Source: Adiantum capillus-veneris
Lineage: Eukaryota; Streptophyta; Polypodiopsida; Polypodiales; Pteridaceae
Assembly: GCA_014529385.2 (NCBI GenBank)
Contig: CM043958.1
Span: forward strand, 121,860,817-121,924,816
Direction of reading: 5' to 3'
Length of the DNA: 64,000 nt
Positions 53,925 to 63,849 of this stretch are shown here, one piece after another. The notes below the pieces were generated by a model that ran no database searches, was not told the origin of the DNA, and saw only the letters and a program-made list of their open reading frames with translations. The position numbers and the translations under genes are program-made. The stretch's first letter is position 1, and every line of letters begins with the position of its first letter.

Positions 53925-53938
53925 GAGGAGGGGGGGAA
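53925..53938 (+). other. Polypurine tract of copy B
   Basis: GAGGAGGGGGGGAA directly before TGTGAGCAGC, the LTR start. Confidence 0.87.
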
Positions 53939-54857
53939 TGTGAGCAGCAAGCTAACACAGATACAATTTTTCAAAGCTCCCATGTAAAAACACTTATTAT
54001 TTTTTATAAATTGGGAATATTGTAACTCCTATTTTTTGAGTAAACCTTGTAATAGTTGAGTCGGGCCTACAAGCTTCCAAATTGTATCAACTTGTCATTA
54101 CCTATCTTTAGTTAGAGCTCCCAAATTATTAGTTTTGACCACCAAAAACCTTGGCTAAGGTATAAAAGCCAATTTTTGTAAGTTATTTGTAAGTTTTGGA
54201 TAATGAAATACACAGCGTGAGCTAACGGCGCTCACTTCTCTCCTTCTCACGCTTCCTACTCCCTCCCCGATTGTCACATTGCAGTTGCGTTTGTTGCATT
54301 GCAACCTTAGGTAAGAGCTCTACGCATTGACGTAAACACATCACAGTATTTTGTAGCTTTTGGCATCTCCAATCCGCGGACTAATTTCATCATGTAGGAG
54401 TTTACACTTCAAAATCAAAAACTAAGCATAGACGGGGTATTGGGACATCATTGCTAAGCATTTAGGTGCATTCTGGGTCGAAAACGAGTAGGTCAAAAAT
54501 CCACTGCTGTTAATAATCGCGATTTTGGCACTTGACCTAAAGTGGGGTTTGGGACCATAAGCATGTGTGCATGGTCTTATAAACATGTCTTAGAAGTTTC
54601 GTTACATTTGGATGTCATTTGATGTTGTAACGGATGTGATTTGTTTGCCGATGAGCGATTGGCTTTTGGTGATTTCAGTCACTGGAGTGTAGCTTGAGTT
54701 AGATGCGAGTTGTTTGTTGTTTTTCGAGAGATTGACAACCTCTTGTCGCCTCTATGCACTAGTCGAGTCAGCTTCGTCCCATGGATTGACAATTTAATCG
54801 TGGTTCTCGCTAAAACTGCAATAAGATAGGATAGTGAGGTTAGACACACGTCCCACA
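53939..54857 (+). repeat. 3' LTR of copy B
   Basis: Starts TGTGAG; the end is set at CCCACA (54857) by analogy with TGTTAG/CCAACA of copy A and by similar length (919 versus 928 bases). TATA box GGTATAAAAG at 54160-54169, followed by AATGAAAT. Half palindrome at 54509-54526 followed by gattttggcac. The right end is approximate. Confidence 0.72.
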
Positions 54858-55342
54858 TTGGCCCTTTTTGTTCCCGCATCGGTTCCTATGATTGTGCCAA
54901 TGATGATGGGCCCTCTTTAGATGGCCACCATTTCTCGTATAGTCTCAAGGCAGAGAGAATCAATCCAAGGAGGTACATAAAGATCTGAAGGAGCAAACTT
55001 TTCTACTGAATTGCACCAATTGCCTCCTATTTCCCATAGTGGTGCGGTGTATTCCTGGTTTTAGATTGAATACAAACTAGAGGAGAAGCATGTCACTGAG
55101 TACCTCCAATTTATGTACCAAGTAAATTTATGATGGCACAAGCAGAGGAAATAGCTGGAAGTAATCCCATGCCAACAACAATAGATCTTGTAATTGACGG
55201 CCCAAAACCATTCACTGACGAACAAGATTGTGGAGCTTGAAGGGAGTCTGCAATGAATGTGAAGAGCAAGCCAACACTAGGATCAGGAAGCTACACAAGT
55301 AACCACTATGGCCAAAAGAGCAGCAAGCAGAGTTCACACACA
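54858..55342. other. Flank between copy B and copia LTR
   Basis: Contains the exon-like fragment listed next; otherwise nothing recognised. Confidence 0.4.
54917..55054 (-). pseudogene. Exon-like 45-codon fragment, unknown protein
   Basis: The minus strand reads E-Y-T-A-P-L-W-E-I-G-G-N-W then P-S-D-L-Y-V-P-P-W-I-D-S-L and E-T-I-R-E-M-V-A-I followed by TAA at 54919-54917. Composition is strikingly protein-like, and the upstream edge is an AG (AAACCAG/GAATAC) like a splice acceptor, so it may be a terminal exon or a captured fragment. I do not recognise the protein. It could also be a conserved piece of a retroelement. Confidence 0.4.
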
Positions 55343-55532
55343 TGTTGGGTTTCAAGCCCTTTGTGGTCTATTCCATGGGAACACACCTTGTCAGCAAGTG
55401 ATATGTACCATTCTTTGTATGTGGAGTTCTTCATGGTAAAGGGGTGGCTATCATTAGTCTATGCACCCTATATATGTAAGTAGTTCTAAATCAATAAAGA
55501 TAGCGTGTTATCTTGTTTTTTTTTTGTGCCGA

Positions 55533-55592
<60 letters not shown>

Positions 55593-55664
55593 CCTTGTTC
55601 TACACACTCATCTAGCCATGGTTTTGCCATGATATCACCCATCATAGCCCATTGAAGCCCAACA
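55343..55664 (+). repeat. Copia-type 5' LTR
   Basis: 322 bases from TGTTGGGT to GCCCAACA (inverted ends), TATA-like CCTATATATG at 55468, AATAAA at 55491, then a (CT)n tract. Followed by a canonical primer site after two bases. No matching 3' LTR in the window, so the element is truncated or extends past recognisable sequence. Confidence 0.88.
55537..55587. repeat. (CT)n microsatellite in LTR leader
   Basis: About 25 CT units at the expected start of the transcript leader. Confidence 0.95.
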
Positions 55665-55666
55665 AG

Positions 55667-55678
55667 TGGTATCAGAGC
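55667..55678 (+). other. Primer binding site (initiator-Met tRNA)
   Basis: TGGTATCAGAGC, two bases after the LTR end. Confidence 0.95.
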
Positions 55679-56004
55679 CCAAGAGGGCATTGGTGTCACT
55701 ATGAGGAGCATATTGAAATGCTACTTGCAGACATGGTCATTGGCAAGCCTAGGTGATAGTTTTGGGACAACATATCAAGATACCTTCATTGGAACTGGCA
55801 GTAAGATTCCTAGGGGGCATAGCCAAAGCGATAGCTAGCAAGATTTATGAGCTTCACACAATTGAGAATAGTTGGATGGATATTGATCCAATGGTACGTG
55901 TTGATCTGGAAAAGGTGACCTTATGGAGGAAGAGCACTGAGATCAAAGGTTTGATACAACAAGTTGGTACATCAGCCTATACTAAGTTCAAGATTATTTT
56001 TTAG
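55679..56004 (+). pseudogene. Leader and possible gag remnant after primer site
   Basis: An 83-codon frame (55753-56004) with I-K-I-P-S-L-E-L and a W-M-D-I-D segment. It is in the position of a gag start, but no gag motif is recognisable. Beyond 56004 no coding sequence of the element was identified. Confidence 0.3.
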
Positions 56005-57699
56005 CTATCCTCTATCATATATCTATTATGGATTTTGTCTATTGTCAACACCATCATATATTTTCTATCAAAGCCTTATTTTAGGTTGTCAATCGTTAGT
56101 TACTATTATGTCAAACTTGTATGGGTTATAGACATTCCCATTTGTGTGTTTGGTTGAGTTCTTATTGTCCCCACTCTGATTGTTGTTCGAGGGAAGTACA
56201 CACACCCTGATGTCTTTGTCGGGGGGGGCGCTTTTACTCATTGTTTCAAGTGGTCTGTTGAACTCTTCCATGGTCTGTTCTCAGCCCATTGTCACTCGAG
56301 GGTCCACTTAATAATTATGTGACCATCACGTGAATGCAATAGAAGGGGTTATTAAATTTCATTTTTTCTCACATTTTTATAGATAGAAGGGTATCCTAAA
56401 ATGGAATTCGAAAAAAAATTATAGACTAAATAGGAAAAGGGTGTATTTTATTTTGTCAAAAATTCACAGATAAGGAGTTTTAGAAATAGTCCTTGAATGC
56501 ATGCGATATACACAATTTATACATAGTGACCTCCCCTCGAGGAGTCTTACAAGATGGCAAGCGAGTTTTTTCGAGCAACAAAAAAAACAAGCGAGTCCAT
56601 CAATAAAGTTCTTAAGATGATGCACTTGTTTCTACTCACTTTGATCCCTCTCCAAAAATGCCGGGAGATAGTCCTCATGATCAGCACCACATTCGATGCA
56701 AAATTCATCAACTCGTGTCGAAGATGAGATGATACTAATGCATGTGAGGACATCTCAAAATTAAAGGATTGTGGACTGTTATGCCTCAAGGTGGCCTTGT
56801 GGATACATTAACTTTGGAGATCAGCTCCTTTTCTCTCTCCAAGCACCATCTTGCATTAGTTATATTGACGTTGATTTCCTCTAGCAGATCATCTTCATTC
56901 TTCAACCTGTTTTTGAGAAAAAGATCTTACCAGTATTTGACATTGTTCTAGGTAGTCCAGAACCTGCATACAACAGAAGAGCAATAAGGATTTATATGGA
57001 GAGGAGAGATGATAGTATCCCTATGATCCATATTAGTCCAGGTTTAGTAGCTTTTCAGTCTAAACTTTGAACAGTCCCTCTTGATAAGGAGTGCCCACTA
57101 GTCAGTAGAGCTACAAAGAACACAACTTGAAAGCTTTTTCCCTTTGGGCAGGCCAAAAAAAGCTCCCAGGCATATTGAGGAAGCCAAACACCTACGGGAG
57201 CGTCGCGAATCTGTTCCAAGAGCTGTTCGATTTCTCCAACATGCTCGAGAGCTTTTTTTTTCATACAAATGTGATCCAATTTAACCAAGACACGGATTTT
57301 ATTGGGAAAAAAAAAAACAAAAAATCTATTGCAACATTGCGTGGATCCACCATCGTTGGTGGTGTCACTGCCCAATGTCGAAACTAGTCCGCACGGGCGT
57401 GGATTGGTTTAGACTAGTTTCACCAAGGCCCAGTGCTCAAAAGAGTGCTCAAAAGAAACTTTTTCCAAAAACTTGGCAAACCTACGTACGAAAAGTCATA
57501 CAGGTAAATTGACAAAATTTGAAAGCTTTTGCACAGATTTCTCTAAATTTTGTAGGTTTCCTAACTACCTTCAAATTTATATCTAAGGGGTAATGTGGGA
57601 TTACACTAAAACCAAAGTTTTCTTTTTAGCATTGCCAGTTGCAACAGATTTTATTAAAAAACAAAAACCAAAAACTTTCTTTGATTAGCGTTCGCACTA
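56005..57699. other. No gene recognised
   Basis: Mixed unique-looking sequence; a G run at 56221-56228 and an A run at 57308-57318. Nothing else supported. Confidence 0.4.
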
Positions 57700-58224
57700 T
57701 TAACCTGTTGGAACCGGTCCGTGACCGGCGGGGACTGCTACTTAAGGCTTGAACGCGCTTTGGAAGGTGGGAGATTTCCCCTAATCTTTTCATAACTAGC
57801 AAAGAAATTAGTCTTTCAGTAAGGTCAGATCTTAACCTGAGGAGCCCTGCATGCACAATTGAACCTGTTGGAATCAGTCTTTCATATTAAGGTCAAATCT
57901 TAACCTGAGGAGCTCTGCATGTGCGCACGATTGAACCTGTGAATGAGTCTTTCATTAAGGTTAGATCTTAACCTGAGGAGCTCTATGTGTGGTGCATGAT
58001 TGAACCTGTTGGAACCAGTCCACACCAGTGTGGATTGGTTTCAGCGGGGGGCGAGGGCTACTTAAGGCCGGAATGCACTTTGGAATGTGGGAGCTTTCCC
58101 CTAATATTTTCATAATTACCAAAGAAATCAATCTCTGATTAAGGTCATATCTTAACGTGAGGAGCCATGCATGTGCGCACGGCGTCAAAAGCGTGAGGCT
58201 ACATGCGGAAGTGCCAATGAGGGT

Positions 58225-58266
<42 letters not shown>

Positions 58267-58332
58267 CTCTGCATGTGCGCACGGTGTCAAAAGCGTGAGG
58301 CTACAGGCGGAGAGTGCCAATGAGGGTGTATG

Positions 58333-58369
<37 letters not shown>

Positions 58370-58370
58370 C
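57700..58370. repeat. Mosaic tandem repeat region
   Basis: Repeated blocks starting CCTGTTGGAA (57704, 57863, 58006) or CCTGTGAAT (57937), each with ATCTTAACCTGAGGAGC and GTGCGCACG ... TTGAA. A longer unit with GCTACTTAAGG and CTTTCCCCTAAT occurs twice (57738, 58050). A block with GTCAAAAGCGTGAGGCTAC is duplicated at 58164 and 58287. Two (GA)n tracts at 58227-58263 and 58334-58366 separate the last blocks. Confidence 0.85.
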
Positions 58371-58559
58371 ATTGGTATGTGCATTGCCTAGGTTTGTCTG
58401 CGGAAAGAGTAGCGGCTGGAGATCATTGATGCTAGGTTCCCTGTTGTGCAACACATTGAAAGCTCATAGAGGCTCCACGCAAGGTGAACGGATCGCACAC
58501 GCCAACACCTCATGATGCTACAAACTAGAGCCACGTCCCACCTAATACTTGTAGGGGTT

Positions 58560-58745
58560 GGAGAGCCTCAGCACTAAAGGGCACGGGAGGAAAGAGATGG
58601 GATCCACGGTGGGGGTCCAAAGGGGGAATCTCGAGACGAATGGATGGCGGAAAAAAATAGCCGCCGATCGTAGGCACAGGGACTCGAACCCGGGCCACCA
58701 GCGTGAGCCTAATGCGCTAACCGTTATGCCCGCGACGGCCATGTG
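58560..58745 (-). mobile_element. tRNA-derived SINE-like copy
   Basis: The minus strand starts with a tRNA-like head: A box GCATAACGGTTAGCGC (58714-58729) and a perfect B box GGTTCGAGTCC (58680-58690), the two RNA polymerase III promoter elements, at normal spacing. The rest of the clover leaf pairs poorly, and the transcript would continue into a non-tRNA body (T run at about 58651-58657, then CCATCTCTTTCC). It is more likely a SINE than a working tRNA gene. No clear target duplication. Confidence 0.65.
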
Positions 58746-58932
58746 AACATATGGGCACACCATAAAATCTTAAATAAACTTGGACAAGCTCCCCGCCTGT
58801 CCAAGTTTACTATATTTTGTCCTAGTTTACCCCCAAAATCAAGGGATGCGCGTGCCTTGATCCCCCCGTCCTAGTTTCGTTGCCGTAGATCCCAACACTG
58901 GAGCTTCATTAAACCTCCCGTGCCCTTTAGTG
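58572..58932. repeat. 19-base inverted repeat flanking SINE-like copy
   Basis: CACTAAAGGGCACGGGAGG at 58572-58590 is the exact reverse complement of 58914-58932. Adjacent GGTTGGAGAG occurs directly at 58556 and 58938. Confidence 0.9.
58776..58808. repeat. Perfect hairpin, 11-base stem
   Basis: AAACTTGGACA and TGTCCAAGTTT around an 11-base loop. Confidence 0.95.
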
Positions 58933-60522
58933 ATGAGGGTTGGAGAGGCTCACCATTCTCACGTGCTGTATCCACTCATTGCTGTCTCACGCGACTCTCA
59001 CACAACACAAGGAAATTTCCAGCCTTCCGATGAACAACTAATGTTGTATCAGTTGCTCAATTTGTTGCAGCATTTTCTGTACGTTATTTGCTTTTTTTGG
59101 CTGCTTACGACCTACCACAGGTGGTTGGCATGGTGATGCTCTGTAAAAACTCGTAATCAAGCCAACTTTTGCAGCGCTTACAGAGCTTTTATCCATCCCC
59201 TCCAACTGCTAGAAGCGCTTCGCGTGACATGAGCGCCAAGTTGTTGCAGTGCCTTCAACCCCTGCAGGCACTCAGCGGGACGGGGCTCTTACCCCCAGCA
59301 GCCACTACATCAAGCGCAAGTGCAAATGAAGGTGATGAGAGCAAAGACACGATGTAGATGTAGAGTTACCTCTTACTCTGTGGGCCTCTATTAGACATAA
59401 CCGGACGATCCCGGATTCTGTCTTCCTCATTGTCACACGGACCGATGGACAGGCTCCTTTTTTGGTGAGCTAGAAGCCATGACATGGCGGTTCTACCAAG
59501 GTCTGTGCCCAATGTGTCAATGTTGCATAGCCTTACCTACTTTGAATAGCAACCAATCGGAGTGCAAATGTGGAATAAACTCGTCAATGTTCGTGGAAAA
59601 TGTGATTGACGCTTGTAAGTTCAATGATTAATGTAGATTTCATGTCTACATTTTCTCTATTAAAAAATAACAGAGAGAGAGAGAGAGAGAGCTCTGGGAG
59701 GCCCGTTATGAGTTGCTACAAGCCCAATTATTAGAGCCACAAGTATTTCCTATAAAAAAATTTGGATGATGTCCCTACAGGTGCATGTCAAGGTGATGCG
59801 TTAAGCCGTCGGCCATTACTGAGGTGAGCATGCTTCTTACTGCTAGCATGGCAGAATCGTAGTGTGCATGTTTCTCTCCCCAATATTATCCTACCGTCAT
59901 ACGCATCTCTCTCACACCGAAACTATTCATCGGCAAAGGATTTGGTGCATTACATTATATGGAAGTTTGAGCCCACCACGATTGTCTCCTCAAATTTAGA
60001 ATTGCACAGAGTTGCAAGGTGCAATGCATGTTTGAATAACCATGTGATGAGCTTCAAATTTTCATGTGCAAATCTCCATCCAAATATTCTAAATTCAAAA
60101 TGTGTGTGTTAGGAGATACAAAATGGAGTTGGTGATTGGGTGTTGATGGGTGTTGCATGGAGTAATGTCCCATAAGATAGCACTCAAAGTAGCCTCATCG
60201 GATGGTGTCCACAACAATCTCTTTAATGTCTCTAGGAAAATCTTGACTCCGAATGCTACATCACAGAATGATAGATCGCTCACAGAACAACTAGAGGATG
60301 GGTGACACATTACTTTGGAGATTGAACATTATGGTTATATATTTTGTGACAAAAAGTGGCTTCTTGGCCTTGCTAAGTCTTGAAGTAAAGGCTTAAAGAG
60401 ATTCTTATTTACTATACGAGTAGAGAGATTAGGTATGTGTAATTAATTACAATATTGGTGTGACAAGCATGCCACTTTTGTAGCTAATTGCTTCTTGGTT
60501 TTTAGCTACATAGGGTGACGTA

Positions 60523-60523
<1 letters not shown>
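58933..60523. other. No gene recognised
   Basis: No protein or RNA signal supported. A short (GA)n tract at 59671-59690. Confidence 0.4.
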
Positions 60524-60586
<63 letters not shown>

Positions 60587-60587
60587 A
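60524..60587. repeat. (CT)n-(CA)n compound microsatellite
   Basis: About 19 CT units followed by 13 CA units. Confidence 0.96.
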
Positions 60588-61461
60588 TATGTTTTGTCTA
60601 TTTCATGTTTTTTCACATCCTTGGTTTGGACTTCGTTGCCCATCAATCTATGCATCAGGTTGCACTCACAAAGGCGGAGTTGCTTGAAGCCTTGGTAGGT
60701 ACTCAAGTGGCCTCATAGACTTGTTAGAAGTTTGTTAGCTCTAACTTTTTTTGGTGTTTTTGATGCATCCATAATCAACCGCTTTAGATATATTTATGTG
60801 AATTCGGATTTTGTTAGGGCCTCAACATGTAAGGAGGTTTGAGATTTTGAAGCCTCCACTGCTTGTTGGCAATTTTAGACGTACGATGCTTTTGCGTTGA
60901 GGTATTGGGTGGTCGAATCTAGCATGACTTGAATATTTTCTTCAATATATCTTGAACTCACATTAATTTGTCAAGGGTGTTGCTCATATTTTCTCAAAAA
61001 TTGGCTTCGCTTGCTTTTCTTTGCTTGTTAATTGGAAACCCTCCCTATTAGCATTGTCAGTGGTTTGTAAACCACTTCTCATGAGGTTATTGGGTAAACC
61101 AAAACCCAAGGTTTGGTAGTACACCAAAAACTCCATATGATGGTAACTACGTTGACCTACACCCTATGTGTTGGAGGGGAGGTTCTTTGTGGTAGCCCCA
61201 GATTATAGGTATACCAAAAACTCCATATGATCGTAGCTACATTGCGGGAGGAGGAGGAGTTGCGAGATTCCAACTTTGGAAAAAATTGAGCAAAATTGGG
61301 TCAACAAACATCAAAACAGGTGACAGACTAAAAATTGCAGTGCAAACCTAGTATTGGGTTTTGACCTATCAATTCAAATCCAAATTCAAAAAGATTTGAG
61401 ATATAGCGTATGGACATAGAGTGCAACAAGCCCTCCAGAGATCAAATCCACATGTGGTTGA
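60588..61461. other. No gene; short direct repeat
   Basis: TACCAAAAACTCCATATGAT occurs at about 61120 and 61211. Otherwise nothing supported; probably leader of the following gag element. Confidence 0.4.
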
Positions 61462-61583
61462 ACATGGATCGCGATCCATGTACCCCAACCTCAAAATATG
61501 GTGAAAATTGGTACAGAGATTGTGCATGACATTGTCTAGCTATTGTTGAAATTTGATAGAGGAACATGGATTGTGATCCATGT
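61462..61583. repeat. Two palindromes of a third type
   Basis: ACATGGATCGCGATCCATGT at 61462-61481 is a perfect 20-base palindrome. ACATGGATTGTGATCCATGT at 61564-61583 is the same with CGCG changed to TGTG. Spacing is 102 bases. Design (arms plus self-complementary CG centre, upstream of an element reading frame) is as in copies A and B; arm sequence differs. Confidence 0.88.
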
Positions 61584-62152
61584 ACCTCTTCATAGTGGGG
61601 ATATCTGACTTGATGACCTTGTAGACATATTTGAGTACATCTCAAATCTCAAGTTTGAGCTAAAAATATCTTCTCGATACCAAGATATAAGCCAAAGTTT
61701 ATGTGTCCTAGTCTTGAGACTGTTTTGATTATTGTTTCATGTGCAGTTTACCAAAATTGCTATAACTTTTGATAGACAACTCCAAATTGAGTTAGGGATA
61801 GCCAAGAATAAATCTTGCGAGCAATAAGACAAAAAATTTCAAGTTTTCTAATTCCAAACTTTTCGGGTACCTAGAACTAGTTTCAAGAGACCAAAGCAAT
61901 CCCAAAGACCTAACTTTTGAGAGACCTAACCAGGGGCAAAAAGGGAAAATTTGCACTAAGCCAAGGTGGGCTTGCCAGAGACTATCTTGAGAGTTTTGAG
62001 TGAGCCTTAACCATGACAAATCATCCACCATCAAGATTTTCTACTCAGCTCAGAGATTTGCAAACAGCAAGAAATAGTGAGAATTGACGAAGACCTACAG
62101 GAGAGGCATCCACCAATAATCAAAAAACCCAATGTGAAATTCATCAAAACCA
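61584..62152. other. Noncoding leader before gag remnant
   Basis: No coding potential recognised; lies between the palindromes and the reading frame at 62153. Confidence 0.45.
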
Positions 62153-62533
62153 ATGAAGCCAATAGATTATTCTTATGGGGGCTTGTATAGGTTCACAAAC
62201 GGAGATCAACATACTTTCTATAAGTGTGTAGAACCCTATGTTGAAGAGTTGACCGACCATAAGAATCTCTATGCATTCACATATACATATGCCCAAGGAG
62301 TACAAGTTTGGATGATAGATAAGTATGGACAAGAGTATAAACTTGTTGATCGAATTGACCTAGAATGTTATGCATATAAGGATACTCCAATCTCTACTTA
62401 CTTTCAGCCAAAAATGATGCCAGAGTATATATTCGAGAGGATTCTGCCAAGATTTTCTCCAAGACAAAAAGAGATAGTGAGAGACATCTTTGGAAGAGAC
62501 CCAAAATTGGTCAGGTGTGTGAATGAATCGTGA
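62153..62533 (+). CDS. Unknown 126-codon frame before Ty3 gag
   Basis: ATG 62153 opens an uninterrupted frame with many aromatics (Y-S-Y-G-G-L-Y-R-F-T, Y-A-F-T-Y-T-Y-A) and a C-terminal basic helix (F-S-P-R-Q-K-E-I-V-R-D-I-F). No family recognised. It directly precedes gag sequence and probably forms the N-terminal part of the gag protein or a separate leader protein. Confidence 0.45.
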   Translation: MKPIDYSYGGLYRFTNGDQHTFYKCVEPYVEELTDHKNLYAFTYTYAQGVQVWMIDKYGQEYKLVDRIDLECYAYKDTPISTYFQPKMMPEYIFERILPRFSPRQKEIVRDIFGRDPKLVRCVNES

Positions 62534-62639
62534 CAAATGAGACCATTTCAAGTGGCCAATTGTGTTAAGACAAAGTACAATGGGTCAAAGTACAATGGGT
62601 CAAAGTACAATGGGTCAGAGGATGCATATGCTCATGTCT

Positions 62640-63620
62640 CACTCTTCAAGCAAGTTTTGAGAGTTGAATAGATTACGGATTTTCACACCCAGTACGAGGA
62701 ATTTGGGATCGCATTGGAAGGAACAGGCTTTACTTGGTTTCAATCACAAAATAGAGATGATTTCCACACTTAGAACAACTCTTGCAAGAATTTGCAGAGG
62801 AGTTCTTGAATAGGGGGATCAAGCATAACACGGTGTCACAAATATGCACTTTCAAACAAAAACATAACAAGAAAGTGAAGGAAACACAAGTTCACTTTAA
62901 ATAGTACATAGAGAGGTGTCATATATGAGAGTTATCACAAGATGAGAGATTATCAATTCTCTTCATAGAGGGCTTGAGGAATGAGACTCTCAAAAAGAAC
63001 CTACATTTCAAAGCATGTGCGATGTTTGAGCAAGTCACTAGAGAAGCTTTATATATAGTTGACAATTGCAAGGCCTATGGAGAGGTGACTAAAGATGCAG
63101 ACAGTAGTGCCTCTTCTACAGCAAGTGAATTCACGACCAATTCAAATGTTCAAACTCCTACGGTGTTGAGCATTGATATAGTGGTCGAAGAAGTGGTGAG
63201 GATAATAAACCAAGGCTACAGACAGAAGGCTACAGACAGAACCTGAATGAACAACAACAACCCACTAGAAGATGTGACACATGTGGAGGAGATCATCCCA
63301 CCCCATGGTGTAACACTCATCTGCTCGATACCGCAACATATGTGAGGGCAACAACCACCTCTTCTGAATGATGGTAGAGTAGTAGTCAACTACTCTCAGC
63401 CAACGTATGTGCCACAACCCCTGAGAAATCATTATTCCATGTACGAGAACATGCTCATGTTCATATCCAATCAAGAGTATGGATTGAAGATTATTCTTGG
63501 CAGGCCAGAATATCCATCAGAGTTACACCACCAACTATGCAACAAGTAGGACCATGCTATGACTGTGGAGGCAATCATTGACCAAGAAATAATCCTCGTC
63601 GATCAAAGAACGTGGAAATA
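62640..63620 (+). pseudogene. gag: Decayed Ty3 gag with two zinc knuckles
   Basis: Fragments in changing frames give a gag of the non-chromovirus Ty3 type: H-V-S-L-F-K-Q-V-L-R, E-F-G-I-A-L-E-G and T-W-F-Q-S (62640-62745); E-G-L-R-N-E-T-L-K-K-N-L-H-F-K-A-C-A-M-F-E-Q-V (62972-63037, open frame 62974-63246); R-E-A-L-Y-I-V-D-N-C-K-A-Y-G. A CCHC knuckle C-D-T-C-G-G-D-H-P-T-P-W-C lies at about 63274-63312, and a second, C-Y-D-C-G-G-N-H, at about 63556 with a stop after the His. Many stops and shifts. It packages RNA when intact. It may be the gag type that goes with the pol of copies A and B, which is missing from their visible parts; this is inference. Confidence 0.72.
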
Positions 63621-63849
63621 TTTGGATATTATTTAGAATGAGTTGTTACGCACCTGATTCTTGGTTATCCAAAACATCCAAATAATAAGCAAAAAGCAAC
63701 CATGAACGTTGTAGGAGTGCTACCTTCTTTAAGCAGATTTGAGGTAGAACCCAGGTTCCTATAAATGTGATGGCTTGAGCTCAAGCTCAAGAAGCTACCG
63801 AAAAAAAACCTGCCAAGCAACCCAAATTGCATGTTCAAATGGAAATCGA
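63621..63849. other. Remnant between gag and next LTR
   Basis: No frame remains; may contain degraded gag-protease linker. Confidence 0.35.

Larger units (their letters stand above)
32299..54857 (+). mobile_element. Large Ty3-type retroelement copy B, 3' part
   Basis: Same order as copy A: pol tail (to 32661), purine tract (32681-32697), leader with palindromes, ORF2 in three pieces, polypurine tract (53925-53938), 3' LTR (53939-54857). It is interrupted by a gag-only Ty3 element (35035-43440) and a candidate TIR element (44573-51827). The 5' part is cut off by the chromovirus. Sequence divergence from copy A is large at DNA level, with protein motifs conserved, so it belongs to a different family of the same lineage. 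Confidence 0.72.

Noticed and set aside
58672-58745. A functional tRNA gene on the minus strand
   Set aside because: A and B boxes are good, but acceptor and T stems pair poorly and the sequence continues into a SINE-like body.
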